This document shows, in pieces, positions 1 through 6,764 of a DNA stretch of 8,141 nt. The DNA is from B120-G9 sp034659895 (lineage in GTDB: Bacteria > Zixibacteria > MSB-5A5 > GN15 > FEB-12), in contig JAYEIF010000226.1 in the NCBI GenBank assembly GCA_034659895.1, positions 1-8,141 on the forward strand. Direction: 5' to 3'. Position 1 is the stretch's first letter; each line of letters opens with the position of its first letter. The position numbers and the translations under genes were made by a program. The notes under the pieces are model-generated. The model had not been told where the DNA came from. It was given only the letters and a program-made list of their open reading frames with translations, and searched no databases.

Positions 1-810
1 CATCCAGTACCGAGCCACTGTTGTATCGGGGGGAGTGGTGTTCCTGATAAATAATTCGGTCTCAGTAAAATCGATACCAAACTGAACTGCATGGAAAAAT
101 TCGTGAGCTATCGTTACACGCGCTGCATCAACCGGACAGTCTACATACATTGATAGGCCCTGGTAATCCTTATCAATTTCGATAAACGATGTTACTCGCT
201 GACCGCCTTCTTCTCCTTCAGCGAAATTATCAATCCACGTCTGTCCATACATGCCACTGTACAAGTCTGATAGATACACATCGTATAGACTGTCACCGCT
301 TAATGTGTCATAGAAACCATCAGTGGGCGGGGATGGATAACCAAGCACATTGACAATATGATTATAGACAGAATCACATATCCATGCCACGCTGTCAACA
401 TAATCCGGAATACCGTTTGCAGGAGCATTATCGACACTCGCTTTATATACGGAATCGTTACCGACGGTTGAATAGTGGATTTTGAAGAAGCCATCAGGCG
501 TATCATAGGTTTGTTCATCTATGAGTGGAGGACGGTCATAAACTTGTACCCCAAGCGATTTCATCAATCCCTCATCCAGCTTATCGCGGTTAAGTATGAA
601 GTCGGCGATGGCTGATGTACCACACTTAATAGGGAGCGGTTTGCCATCTTCGTCGGTCAAAACTTGCCCAGGACGTTCTTCGAGCTGGCCTGTGACGTAC
701 ATAAAGTTTTCAATGATCTCGCGCTGGCGCTCAGGGGAAATGGCGTTGGCGGATGTAATCCACACAAAACTTATCAATAAAACAGTAAACAGAATACGAA
801 AGTCTCTCAC
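1..810 (-). CDS. Secreted HEXXH metalloprotease, MXAN_6640-like (C-terminus beyond window)
   Basis: Translating the minus strand from the GTG at 810 gives 270 uninterrupted codons that run off the left edge, so the gene is incomplete only because of the window boundary. Residues 1-23 look like a Sec signal peptide: a short charged start (MRDFR), a hydrophobic core, and an ANA cleavage motif before Ile24. Around residues 130-150 there is an NGIPDYVDSV segment, and residues 236-240 are HEFFH, a zincin HEXXH motif within TIAHEFFHAVQFG. From memory, this NGIPDYVD plus HEFFHAxQ combination is typical of the MXAN_6640 family of putative secreted metalloproteases; the substrate is unknown. The third zinc ligand and any C-terminal sorting domain would lie outside the window. 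The GTG start overlaps the stop of the upstream PHP gene (GTGA) and has AGGA six bases upstream, so translation is probably coupled. The family assignment is by motif only. Confidence 0.75.
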   Translation of the reverse strand, partial: MRDFRILFTVLLISFVWITSANAISPERQREIIENFMYVTGQLEERPGQVLTDEDGKPLPIKCGTSAIADFILNRDKLDEGLMKSLGVQVYDRPPLIDEQTYDTPDGFFKIHYSTVGNDSVYKASVDNAPANGIPDYVDSVAWICDSVYNHIVNVLGYPSPPTDGFYDTLSGDSLYDVYLSDLYSGMYGQTWIDNFAEGEEGGQRVTSFIEIDKDYQGLSMYVDCPVDAARVTIAHEFFHAVQFGIDFTETELFIRNTTPPDTTVARYWM

Positions 811-1643
811 GTTTTTTCCTTTCGTTGTTGGGCACATTGTTTAAGCGGCATCATTAATTCCTCCGGCACGTGTTGCGACCCGATATTTCCATGCTTGCCA
901 TCAAGTCCGTGGAAATCGGAGCCACCGGTCATAACCAAACGAAAGCGCTCAGCAAGATGCTTGAATTTGTCGATATGGATTTGCTTGTGAGCTGGATGAT
1001 AAATTTCAATCCCATCAAGCCCCAGCTCAATCAGCATCTCCAAATGCCGAAATGTTTCTTCTATTACAGGATGAGCCAGCACCGTTATACCTCCAGCATT
1101 ATGAATAAGAGAAATGGCTTGCTTGGGAGTGAAGTCTTTCTTTGGAACAAAAGCAGGTTTGCCGTTACCGATGTATTTATCAAAAGCCAGTTGATAGCTT
1201 GCCACTTCACCTTTATTGTGCATAGCAGTAGCAATATGTGGACGTCCAATGGCGACATTTCCGGCAGTCATTGTAACATCATCAAGTGTGATATTGATTC
1301 CCATTTCATTTAGTTTTTTTACTATAAATCCAGCTCGTTGGTTCCGAAATTCGCAAAGTTCGTTAAGTACTTCTTTTAATGGCTCGTGATCCGGATTAAA
1401 ATAGTAAGCCAGCAAATGAATATCGGAATTGCCACTATTTACTGACAGTTCCAACCCCGGGACCAATTCAGGGTCATCTTTTGTTACCAAATCACGGGCA
1501 GTTTCATACCCGCGAATAGTATCATGATCCGCTATTGAAAAAGCTGTCAACTCCTTGTGTCGAGCAACCTCAAGTACTTCCGATGGGGAAAATGTCCCAT
1601 CTGAACAATTTGTGTGAATATGAAGGTCAACAAAACGCTTCAT
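807..1643 (-). CDS. PHP-domain metal-dependent phosphoesterase (TrpH/YciV-like)
   Basis: This 278-residue protein has the full set of PHP metal-ligand motifs: DLHIHTNCSDG (His8, His10, Asp15), ADHD (His40), GLEL (Glu65), IHLLAY (His76), RPHIA (His136), VLAHP (His191) and GSDFHG (Asp243, His245). Length and motif order match the TrpH/YciV group. Characterised members of that group are the 5'-3' exoribonuclease RNase AM of E. coli, which trims 5' ends of rRNA, and a 3',5'-nucleotide bisphosphate phosphatase of Chromobacterium. Either activity on a short 5'-phosphorylated RNA or nucleotide is plausible here, and the sequence does not decide between them. There is no signal peptide, so it should be cytoplasmic. 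Its ATG directly abuts the TAG stop of ftcD with no spacer, and its stop overlaps the start of the protease gene, so it sits inside the operon. It is less likely to be a histidinol phosphatase, because the TrpH-type insert with RPHIA is present. Confidence 0.92.
   Translation of the reverse strand: MKRFVDLHIHTNCSDGTFSPSEVLEVARHKELTAFSIADHDTIRGYETARDLVTKDDPELVPGLELSVNSGNSDIHLLAYYFNPDHEPLKEVLNELCEFRNQRAGFIVKKLNEMGINITLDDVTMTAGNVAIGRPHIATAMHNKGEVASYQLAFDKYIGNGKPAFVPKKDFTPKQAISLIHNAGGITVLAHPVIEETFRHLEMLIELGLDGIEIYHPAHKQIHIDKFKHLAERFRLVMTGGSDFHGLDGKHGNIGSQHVPEELMMPLKQCAQQRKEKT
808..820 (-). promoter_or_regulatory. Ribosome binding site and GTG start of the metalloprotease gene
   Basis: On the minus strand AAAGGA precedes the GTG, with AGGA at 820-817 and six bases of spacing. 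The GTG (810-808) shares two bases with the TGA stop of the PHP gene (809-807). The next in-frame ATG lies more than 30 codons downstream, past the signal peptide, which supports the GTG start. Confidence 0.6.
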
Positions 1644-3167
1644 CTACATTTTACTTTCAACAAGATCCCGAATAACTTTATCAGCCGTTTGTGCATCCTT
1701 TGTAACTGTTTCTACTTCTCCCTTAAGTTTTGTTACAAATTCCTTGTCATTAACCGAAGTCAGATTAATGCGCACATTGTAACCAGCGCCATCGACAGCA
1801 GCCATTCCCATAAGTCCAGCCACACCGGCGTCGGTGATTGAGTTCTCGTTGCCTTTTTGGGCAACAATTTGAGCTAATTTCATTACCTCGAGCGATTTCT
1901 TCATAACGGTCAATGGAACTTGCGCAGCTTCTTTATTAGCCTCTTCTATTGCCTTGTCGCGCTCTATTGCTTGTTCATCGGTGCCTTTGGGCAGTTTGAA
2001 ACTTTCCATTACTTTATTAAAAGCTTCCATATCAGTTGTGATAAGTGTTTCAAGTTCGCTACGAAGAACATCTGCTTTATCGCGAACATCAGATAACTCT
2101 TCCTTGACACTCTTATACTGCTTTTTCCCGACTGTGAGTCTGGCAACCATAGCTGACAATGCACCAGCCAAAGCTCCAGCCGAAGCCGCCACTGAGCCAC
2201 CACCCGGAGCGGGCGATGAAGAAGCTACTTCATCATAGAAAGTCTCTTTTACATTAGCTGAACTGTCAGCCGAAGACAGTTTCTCTTCCAAAACCTGAGC
2301 TTTGGAGAAATTTTCCAGTCGCAGATAGAAATCAGACACCGCCAGCATAGCATCGTTTGGCACCAGTCCAATGATCTCGGAAGAAGTTACAGCCACACCA
2401 TAACGGGCAGCCTCAGATTTAATTGTTTCAAAGACTCGAAAAATAGGTGTCTTGGGATAGTTTACAAGGTTCATCGATATCTGTACCTGATTGCGTTCCT
2501 TTATCTCAAAACCAAGGGCTTTTACATAACGGTAGCCACCTTTTAGCGACCGGACAGCATCAGCAACTTTATCAGCAATATCCTTATTGTTCGTCCCCAA
2601 ATAGACATTATAAGCTACCAATGGGAAACGAACACCAATTGCAGTTGCTCCGGCTTTTAGATTCATCTTGTTTGGACCGTAATCCGGCTTGCGAGCGGGG
2701 TCGGTTCCGATGGCTTTACTCATTCCTTCATATTCGCCTTTGCGCACTTTCGCCAGATTTCTCCGTTTAGGAGTAGAAGCCGCATCCTCATAAAGATAGA
2801 CAGGAATCTGTAATTCATCGCCGACGCGCTTGCCGAGTTGATTAGCTAACTCAACAGCATCATCAATTTCCATGTCTTGAATTGGAATAAAGGGGCAAAC
2901 ATCGCAGGCTCCCATGCGAGGATGTTCCCCTGAATGAGTGGTCATGTCGATTAGTTCAGCGGCTTTTTTATAACCTTCGAAAGCGGCATCGACAGCCAGA
3001 GAGGGATGGCTAACAAATGTTACAACCGCACGATTATGGTCGTAATCCATTTCTTTGTCAAGAAGCGTTACTCCCTCGATAGAAGTAATTGCGTTACAGA
3101 TGGCGTCGATAACTTCAGGGCGACGTCCTTCAGAAAAATTTGGTACACATTCAACCAGCTTTGCCAT
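1644..3167 (-). CDS. ftcD: Bifunctional glutamate formimidoyltransferase / formimidoyl-THF cyclodeaminase
   Basis: This 507-residue protein is a natural fusion of two folate enzymes. Residues 1 to about 295 are the formimidoyltransferase, beginning MAKLVECVPNFSEGR and carrying GEHPRMGA with His82, which matches the catalytic His82 of the mammalian enzyme. Residues from about 308 to 507 are the cyclodeaminase, with SPAPGGGSVAA near 318-328 and NENSITDAGVAG near 441-451. The first domain moves the formimino group from N-formimino-L-glutamate to tetrahydrofolate. The second releases ammonia to give 5,10-methenyl-THF. The pathway is histidine degradation feeding the one-carbon pool, in the cytoplasm. 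Length is close to the roughly 540-residue vertebrate FTCD, and both active-site regions look intact. Start choice is supported by GGAG six bases before the ATG. No hutH, hutU or hutI is in this window, so the formimino-glutamate source is not shown. It lies 21 bases after the deoxyhypusine-synthase-like gene. Confidence 0.95.
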   Translation of the reverse strand: MAKLVECVPNFSEGRRPEVIDAICNAITSIEGVTLLDKEMDYDHNRAVVTFVSHPSLAVDAAFEGYKKAAELIDMTTHSGEHPRMGACDVCPFIPIQDMEIDDAVELANQLGKRVGDELQIPVYLYEDAASTPKRRNLAKVRKGEYEGMSKAIGTDPARKPDYGPNKMNLKAGATAIGVRFPLVAYNVYLGTNNKDIADKVADAVRSLKGGYRYVKALGFEIKERNQVQISMNLVNYPKTPIFRVFETIKSEAARYGVAVTSSEIIGLVPNDAMLAVSDFYLRLENFSKAQVLEEKLSSADSSANVKETFYDEVASSSPAPGGGSVAASAGALAGALSAMVARLTVGKKQYKSVKEELSDVRDKADVLRSELETLITTDMEAFNKVMESFKLPKGTDEQAIERDKAIEEANKEAAQVPLTVMKKSLEVMKLAQIVAQKGNENSITDAGVAGLMGMAAVDGAGYNVRINLTSVNDKEFVTKLKGEVETVTKDAQTADKVIRDLVESKM

Positions 3168-3177
3168 AGTAAACTCC
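3165..3177 (-). promoter_or_regulatory. Ribosome binding site of ftcD
   Basis: The 21-base gap between the upstream stop and the ATG contains CGGAG, with GGAG at 3177-3174 and six bases of spacing. This is the longest coding gap inside the block. I see no promoter or terminator in it, so ftcD is probably read from the upstream transcript. Confidence 0.6.
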
Positions 3178-3188
3178 GATACTCAATT

Positions 3189-4142
3189 TCATTTGCACAC
3201 ACGTCGAAGACCCCATGCCAGCAACGGCACCATAATTTCGTGATGACCGACAAAGTTGAACCCTCGTCCAATTTTATGTGTTGGACGATTGACCACATTC
3301 TCTATCGGACGATAGTGAGTGATCATATCAAAATTGGCGGTCGTCAAATGACCGGCCTTACCGGCTATGTTGCGCGCTACTGTCAGCGCCTTCAGGAAAA
3401 CTTCTGGTAATATAACTGCTGAGCCGATATTTGCAACTACTCCTCCATTATCAATTTCACTGCAGATGGAACACATGGTGCGAAAATCCAGATGTGAGGC
3501 CGCAGCCACTGCAGCAGCATCAAACTCAGGGTGTTGCGCTACGATGTCGGTTCCGATACCAACATGGACAGTTACAGGCAAACCCATAGCTTGACTAGCC
3601 CCAAAAACTGATAGATTTCTATATTTGGCGTTGCTCTCATTAATAAAAAGTCCAACAGCTTCTCCCAATCCAATACCGCGACTTGCCGCAACATCGGTCG
3701 CCCCTGCAAATAGTTCCGCTGTTTCCTTCACCATGCCAAATGAGCCATCCATCAAACCAGCCTGAACATCTTCGGAAGTTCCGCCAAAAAATGCCAGCTC
3801 CAGATCATGGATAATACCAGCGCAGTGAAATGAGAGTCCGGTCACAATGTTACGCTGCATCAGGTCAATAATAACAGGTCCCAAGCCAACCTTTATTGAA
3901 TGAGCGCCAAAAAGCATGTGAAAAGGCTTGTCATTTTGGCGAGCAAGAGCTACAGCCTCGAGATATTCCTTAAAATCGGCAGCTTTGAGAAAGTTTGGTA
4001 ATGACTCGAAGAAATCGACTCCGTCGAGCTTTTCCATTGGGCGTCCAAAAGCTTCAACATCAGTCTTATTGGGACGGGTGGAGTAAGGACGTCGCTTTAC
4101 CTTATTCAGATCAATTGGCGATGGTTTTGGTTTAGAGGACAT
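3189..4142 (-). CDS. Deoxyhypusine-synthase-like protein, catalytic lysine apparently replaced
   Basis: This 317-residue protein is cytoplasmic by appearance, with no signal peptide or membrane segment. Residues 74-117 (FHMLFGAHSIKVGLGPVIID, then FHCAGIIHDLE) resemble the Rossmann-like start of deoxyhypusine synthases. Residues 186-204 (MGLPVTVHVGIGTDIVAQH) resemble the segment carrying human His288, here His204. Residues 233-253 (GGVVANIGSAVILPEVFLK) fall where deoxyhypusine synthase has GGGVVKHH. Aligned by hand from memory, the catalytic lysine (human Lys329) is Leu245 and the two histidines are Pro246-Glu247. The C-terminus has a further conserved-looking stretch, HYRPIENVVNRPT, and a GHHEIMVP segment near 299-306. 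The fold call is therefore plausible, but canonical spermidine-to-lysine transfer is unlikely. Bacteria generally lack hypusine, so the true substrate is unknown. Its ATG lies two bases after the stop of the DUF3108 gene and has only a weak ribosome binding site, suggesting coupled translation. Confidence 0.6.
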   Translation of the reverse strand: MSSKPKPSPIDLNKVKRRPYSTRPNKTDVEAFGRPMEKLDGVDFFESLPNFLKAADFKEYLEAVALARQNDKPFHMLFGAHSIKVGLGPVIIDLMQRNIVTGLSFHCAGIIHDLELAFFGGTSEDVQAGLMDGSFGMVKETAELFAGATDVAASRGIGLGEAVGLFINESNAKYRNLSVFGASQAMGLPVTVHVGIGTDIVAQHPEFDAAAVAAASHLDFRTMCSICSEIDNGGVVANIGSAVILPEVFLKALTVARNIAGKAGHLTTANFDMITHYRPIENVVNRPTHKIGRGFNFVGHHEIMVPLLAWGLRRVCK

Positions 4143-4144
4143 AA

Positions 4145-4999
4145 TTAGAATACACTAATATCACCGAGTTGGTAATCAGTCAGTTCTGCCGATATTGATC
4201 CAACCAATATCTTCGACTTCATCAATACCGGCATTTTAACCCTATCATTAGTGAGCCACACCTTAAGTTTGCCCTTATGCTTAAATACCCCTACTGATTT
4301 TATTAGCGGTTCAACCACAAGGCAATCGAACGTACCGGCTTCAACTGTGATAGTTTCCTCTTTCAGTACCTTAATCTTCATCGAATAGAGCTTGCCGTCG
4401 GTAAAATTATCTACAAAAATAGACTCGCCTGTTTTTATCTTTTGGGTACGAAACCAATAGAGTACTGAAATAGCATCCTGAATCACTGTAGGTGCTTCGA
4501 TTGTGTCTTTCTTATAGTAAACAAGGTTTTTGGTTGGATCGAACTCATGCTTCCTGTCTGAACGGTAATTACCTTCACGCAAGTTCTTTTCAAAACGCCA
4601 ACTAAATAAACCTTTTGCATCCATTATAGATTCAACCCTGTCATCAACCTTATAAAATGAAGAAAAGAAACTGTTCGACATAGCCCGTGTAACAATTTTG
4701 TAGCAGGGACGTTTTTTATATTCGATAAGTTCCTCTACTTCCATAGTCGCAGTTCCTGCATTTATAAAACCGTAATTGATGTCAAAAGAAAGTTTCTCGT
4801 CGATGCCGAAGGCGACATTGTCGATAATGCGATCCATCGCATTAACTGTCATTGTACTGTCGGATAGAGTATCTCCAGCCGCTTGTGCTACTTCAAATTC
4901 TACCTTGGCAAAATAACCCAATGGGATAATACCTACTACGATAAGTAAAGATATAAAGAATGTTCCAATTTTTGATTTAGGTGGCATTGATTTTCTCAT
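4145..4999 (-). CDS. Exported DUF3108 domain protein
   Basis: This is a 284-residue protein from the ATG at 4999. It has a lysine-containing start (MRKSMPPKSK), a hydrophobic stretch at residues 11-30, and an AQA-A motif near residue 40. It therefore looks exported, either cleaved by signal peptidase or held by an N-terminal anchor. From about residue 65 it has the DUF3108 pattern: FDINYGFINAGTATMEV near 72-88, then alternating beta-strand-like segments, with VEAGTFDCLVVEP and GKLKVWLTND near the C-terminus. Members are predicted periplasmic or envelope beta-rich proteins of unknown function in Gram-negative bacteria. The start is uncertain: TTG at 5002, ATG at 4999 and ATG at 4987 are all in frame, all overlap the end of the phosphatase gene, and none has a strong ribosome binding site. 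Two bases separate its stop from the next gene. The family call rests on overall pattern rather than a catalytic motif. Confidence 0.8.
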   Translation of the reverse strand: MRKSMPPKSKIGTFFISLLIVVGIIPLGYFAKVEFEVAQAAGDTLSDSTMTVNAMDRIIDNVAFGIDEKLSFDINYGFINAGTATMEVEELIEYKKRPCYKIVTRAMSNSFFSSFYKVDDRVESIMDAKGLFSWRFEKNLREGNYRSDRKHEFDPTKNLVYYKKDTIEAPTVIQDAISVLYWFRTQKIKTGESIFVDNFTDGKLYSMKIKVLKEETITVEAGTFDCLVVEPLIKSVGVFKHKGKLKVWLTNDRVKMPVLMKSKILVGSISAELTDYQLGDISVF

Positions 5000-5471
5000 C
5001 AATTCGTTTTATTATTTCCTGAAGATGTTTTCCGAGAGATTCTCCAATCTCAAGAAAAGTTTCATTGTAACGATCCAGTGGCTGACCAATAGGGTCCTCA
5101 ACTTCCTCACCCTCGGGGTTGTTATTCGGGAAGCTCTTTAGAAGAAATGATTTTGCCTCGGCATTATCCCCAAGACGACGAATTTCTTTAATATGTGATG
5201 TTGACATGCCAAAAATCAAATCTGCGCGATCCACCAGTTCGGCTGTCAGCGGGCGAGATTTATGTTCGGAGATATCAGCATCCCAAATCTTGGAAGCTTC
5301 TATTGCATACATGGTTGCAGGAAAACCTATAGCCGCACCAGTACCGGCCGAAATAATATCAAACTTGTCGGGGTGTTCTTTCTGTAGCAAAACGCGCAAA
5401 CCACCCTCCGCCATCGGTGACCGACAGGTATTGCCGGTACACACAAACAATATCACAAACCTCTGGCTCAT
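4977..5471 (-). CDS. Low-molecular-weight protein phosphatase, YwlE-like P-loop
   Basis: This 164-residue cytoplasmic enzyme has the CX5R phosphate-binding loop at the N-terminus: VCTGNTCRSPMAE, with nucleophile Cys11 and Arg17. The general acid is probably Asp126 in EDPIG. Length fits the family. The residue between Asn and Cys of the loop is Thr15, as in Bacillus YwlE (CTGNTCR). In YwlE that threonine is known to favour phospho-arginine over phospho-tyrosine, whereas classical tyrosine phosphatases have Ile there. The enzyme may therefore be a protein-arginine phosphatase, although a phosphotyrosine role linked to polysaccharide export cannot be excluded, given the mannose gene upstream. 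The ATG overlaps the stop of the threonylcarbamoyl-AMP synthase (ATGA), and GGGAG lies seven bases upstream. A YrdC-family gene also lies close to ywlE in Bacillus subtilis (ywlC). Confidence 0.92.
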   Translation of the reverse strand: MSQRFVILFVCTGNTCRSPMAEGGLRVLLQKEHPDKFDIISAGTGAAIGFPATMYAIEASKIWDADISEHKSRPLTAELVDRADLIFGMSTSHIKEIRRLGDNAEAKSFLLKSFPNNNPEGEEVEDPIGQPLDRYNETFLEIGESLGKHLQEIIKRIDEKINAT

Positions 5472-6109
5472 TCCATTACTCCCTTTGCAGCCGCCTTTAT
5501 ATCGGCTGAACTTACAGCGCCTTCTCTTAATACTACAAGTTGTTCATTGCTGCAATCAACTACTGTTGATACTTGATTATCGAGAGAGCCAGCATCAAGA
5601 TACAAATCAACAGCATCGCTGAATATATCAAATATCTCTCTGATTTTCCCTGCAGTGGCTTTACCACTGAGGTTAGCCGAAGTAGCACTTACCGGAAAGT
5701 TTACACGTTGCATAATCTCCTGAATTACCTGTGATGATGATACTCTTAAGCCTACCTTACCATCGCGCACGATAGGATCGAGAAAATTCCAAACGGCTGG
5801 AATAACCAAAGTTACGGGTCCCGGCAAAAATAATCGTGCTATCCGCTGTATCAGAGGATTAAGGTCGGCATAGTGCATCATTAATTCAATGCTACCGACA
5901 AACACCGCTATTGGTTCATCAAGGGAACGTTTCTTAATTTCATACAACCGCTTGATAGGCGGCATTTGGTCAGCTCTCACCAGAAGACCGTACCGGGTCT
6001 CTGTGGGAGCCACCACAATCCCTCCATCTTTAAGTACTGTTGCTGCATAGTCCATAAGTGATGATGACGGCACATTTGTGGCAATATGTTTGATGTTCGG
6101 TTCAACCAT
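5468..6109 (-). CDS. tsaC: Threonylcarbamoyl-AMP synthase, YrdC/TsaC type
   Basis: This 213-residue single-domain YrdC-fold protein lacks the extra C-terminal domain of long Sua5. Family motifs appear in order: DGGIVVAPTETRYGL (28-42), the basic substrate-binding IKKRS (58-62), LFLPGPVTLVI (93-103), VGLRVSS (119-125), PVSATSANLSG (139-149) and STVVDCSNEQLVVLREGA (181-198). It condenses threonine, bicarbonate and ATP to threonylcarbamoyl-AMP. This is the first step of t6A formation at position 37 of ANN-decoding tRNAs; the later steps (TsaD, TsaB, TsaE) are not encoded here. The protein has no export signal and should be cytoplasmic. Its ATG lies inside the end of the SPOR gene, an 8-base overlap, so translation is probably coupled. 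The YciO paralogue subgroup is a less likely alternative because the synthase motifs are intact. Confidence 0.93.
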   Translation of the reverse strand: MVEPNIKHIATNVPSSSLMDYAATVLKDGGIVVAPTETRYGLLVRADQMPPIKRLYEIKKRSLDEPIAVFVGSIELMMHYADLNPLIQRIARLFLPGPVTLVIPAVWNFLDPIVRDGKVGLRVSSSQVIQEIMQRVNFPVSATSANLSGKATAGKIREIFDIFSDAVDLYLDAGSLDNQVSTVVDCSNEQLVVLREGAVSSADIKAAAKGVME

Positions 6110-6764
6110 CTGTCACCGGTTCATCTTCGGACTTGAATAATGTATCTGGGGAGTCGTTCTCATCGGTACTGTCACTATATACTGGAAATGGATTATCAAA
6201 ATAAAGCGGCTTGGCTTCCTTGACTTCCACATTTGTTACCACTATCCAAGCTTCCTTGTAACCAGCTGCTCGAGCACGCATCATATAGTCCTCAGCTTGA
6301 TCCCGATCATGGAAACTACCAACACGTACCTTGAAATACGGCACTTCATAATCAAGATAAACAGGTCTGTCAAAAATCTCTTCAGCAACCTTTACAGCCT
6401 TCTGAGCCTTGCCAAACACCTTGCTTGTAAGAATCTGGATACGGAAAGCCTGACTGTTTACACTGTCAAAATCAAGCGGAACATCCTCACTCATAGCCCC
6501 TGCTGTATAAGCACTAGAACGGTCGCTTGTTACTATTGTATTTGGATGTGTGAGATCAATATTCATAGAATATGCTTCAGGTACAATTTCTTTATCAGCA
6601 GGCAGATCAAGAGGGTCAAAGCGTTGATACTGCTCTGGAGAAGTCTGCTCTTCCTGTAAATCCTCATCCCCAACAGACGCTTGCTGATGGCAACCGACAA
6701 GGATAACAGCTACGGTTACAATTAGGATAAGTCTAAAGATATTTTTTAGTGTCCTCATTCTCAT
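6102..6764 (-). CDS. Lipoprotein with SPOR domain
   Basis: This 220-residue protein begins with a basic region (MRMRTLKN), a hydrophobic segment at residues 9-22 and the lipobox LVGC, with Cys25 as the predicted lipidated residue. His follows the Cys, so there is no Asp+2 inner-membrane retention signal, and outer-membrane placement is expected in a diderm. Residues 26-100 are low-complexity, acidic and probably a flexible linker. Residues 105-180 form a SPOR domain (FRIQILTSK, a helix with AVKVAEEIF, then YFKVRVGSFHDRDQAEDYMM and GYKEAWIV). SPOR domains bind glycan strands lacking stem peptides, usually at division septa. The last 40 residues are strongly acidic (DSTDENDSPD). The ATG at 6764 overlaps the end of manC by 32 bases. 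A second ATG at 6758 is equally possible: AAGG lies four bases before the first and ten before the second. Confidence 0.85.
   Translation of the reverse strand: MRMRTLKNIFRLILIVTVAVILVGCHQQASVGDEDLQEEQTSPEQYQRFDPLDLPADKEIVPEAYSMNIDLTHPNTIVTSDRSSAYTAGAMSEDVPLDFDSVNSQAFRIQILTSKVFGKAQKAVKVAEEIFDRPVYLDYEVPYFKVRVGSFHDRDQAEDYMMRARAAGYKEAWIVVTNVEVKEAKPLYFDNPFPVYSDSTDENDSPDTLFKSEDEPVTDG

Noticed and set aside
870..1313. 147-codon open frame on the plus strand
   Set aside because: It is antisense to the PHP gene, whose metal-binding motifs are complete; there is no independent evidence for coding.
5119..5622. 167-codon open frame on the plus strand
   Set aside because: It is antisense to the phosphatase and tsaC genes, with no family resemblance; it is explained as a shadow frame.
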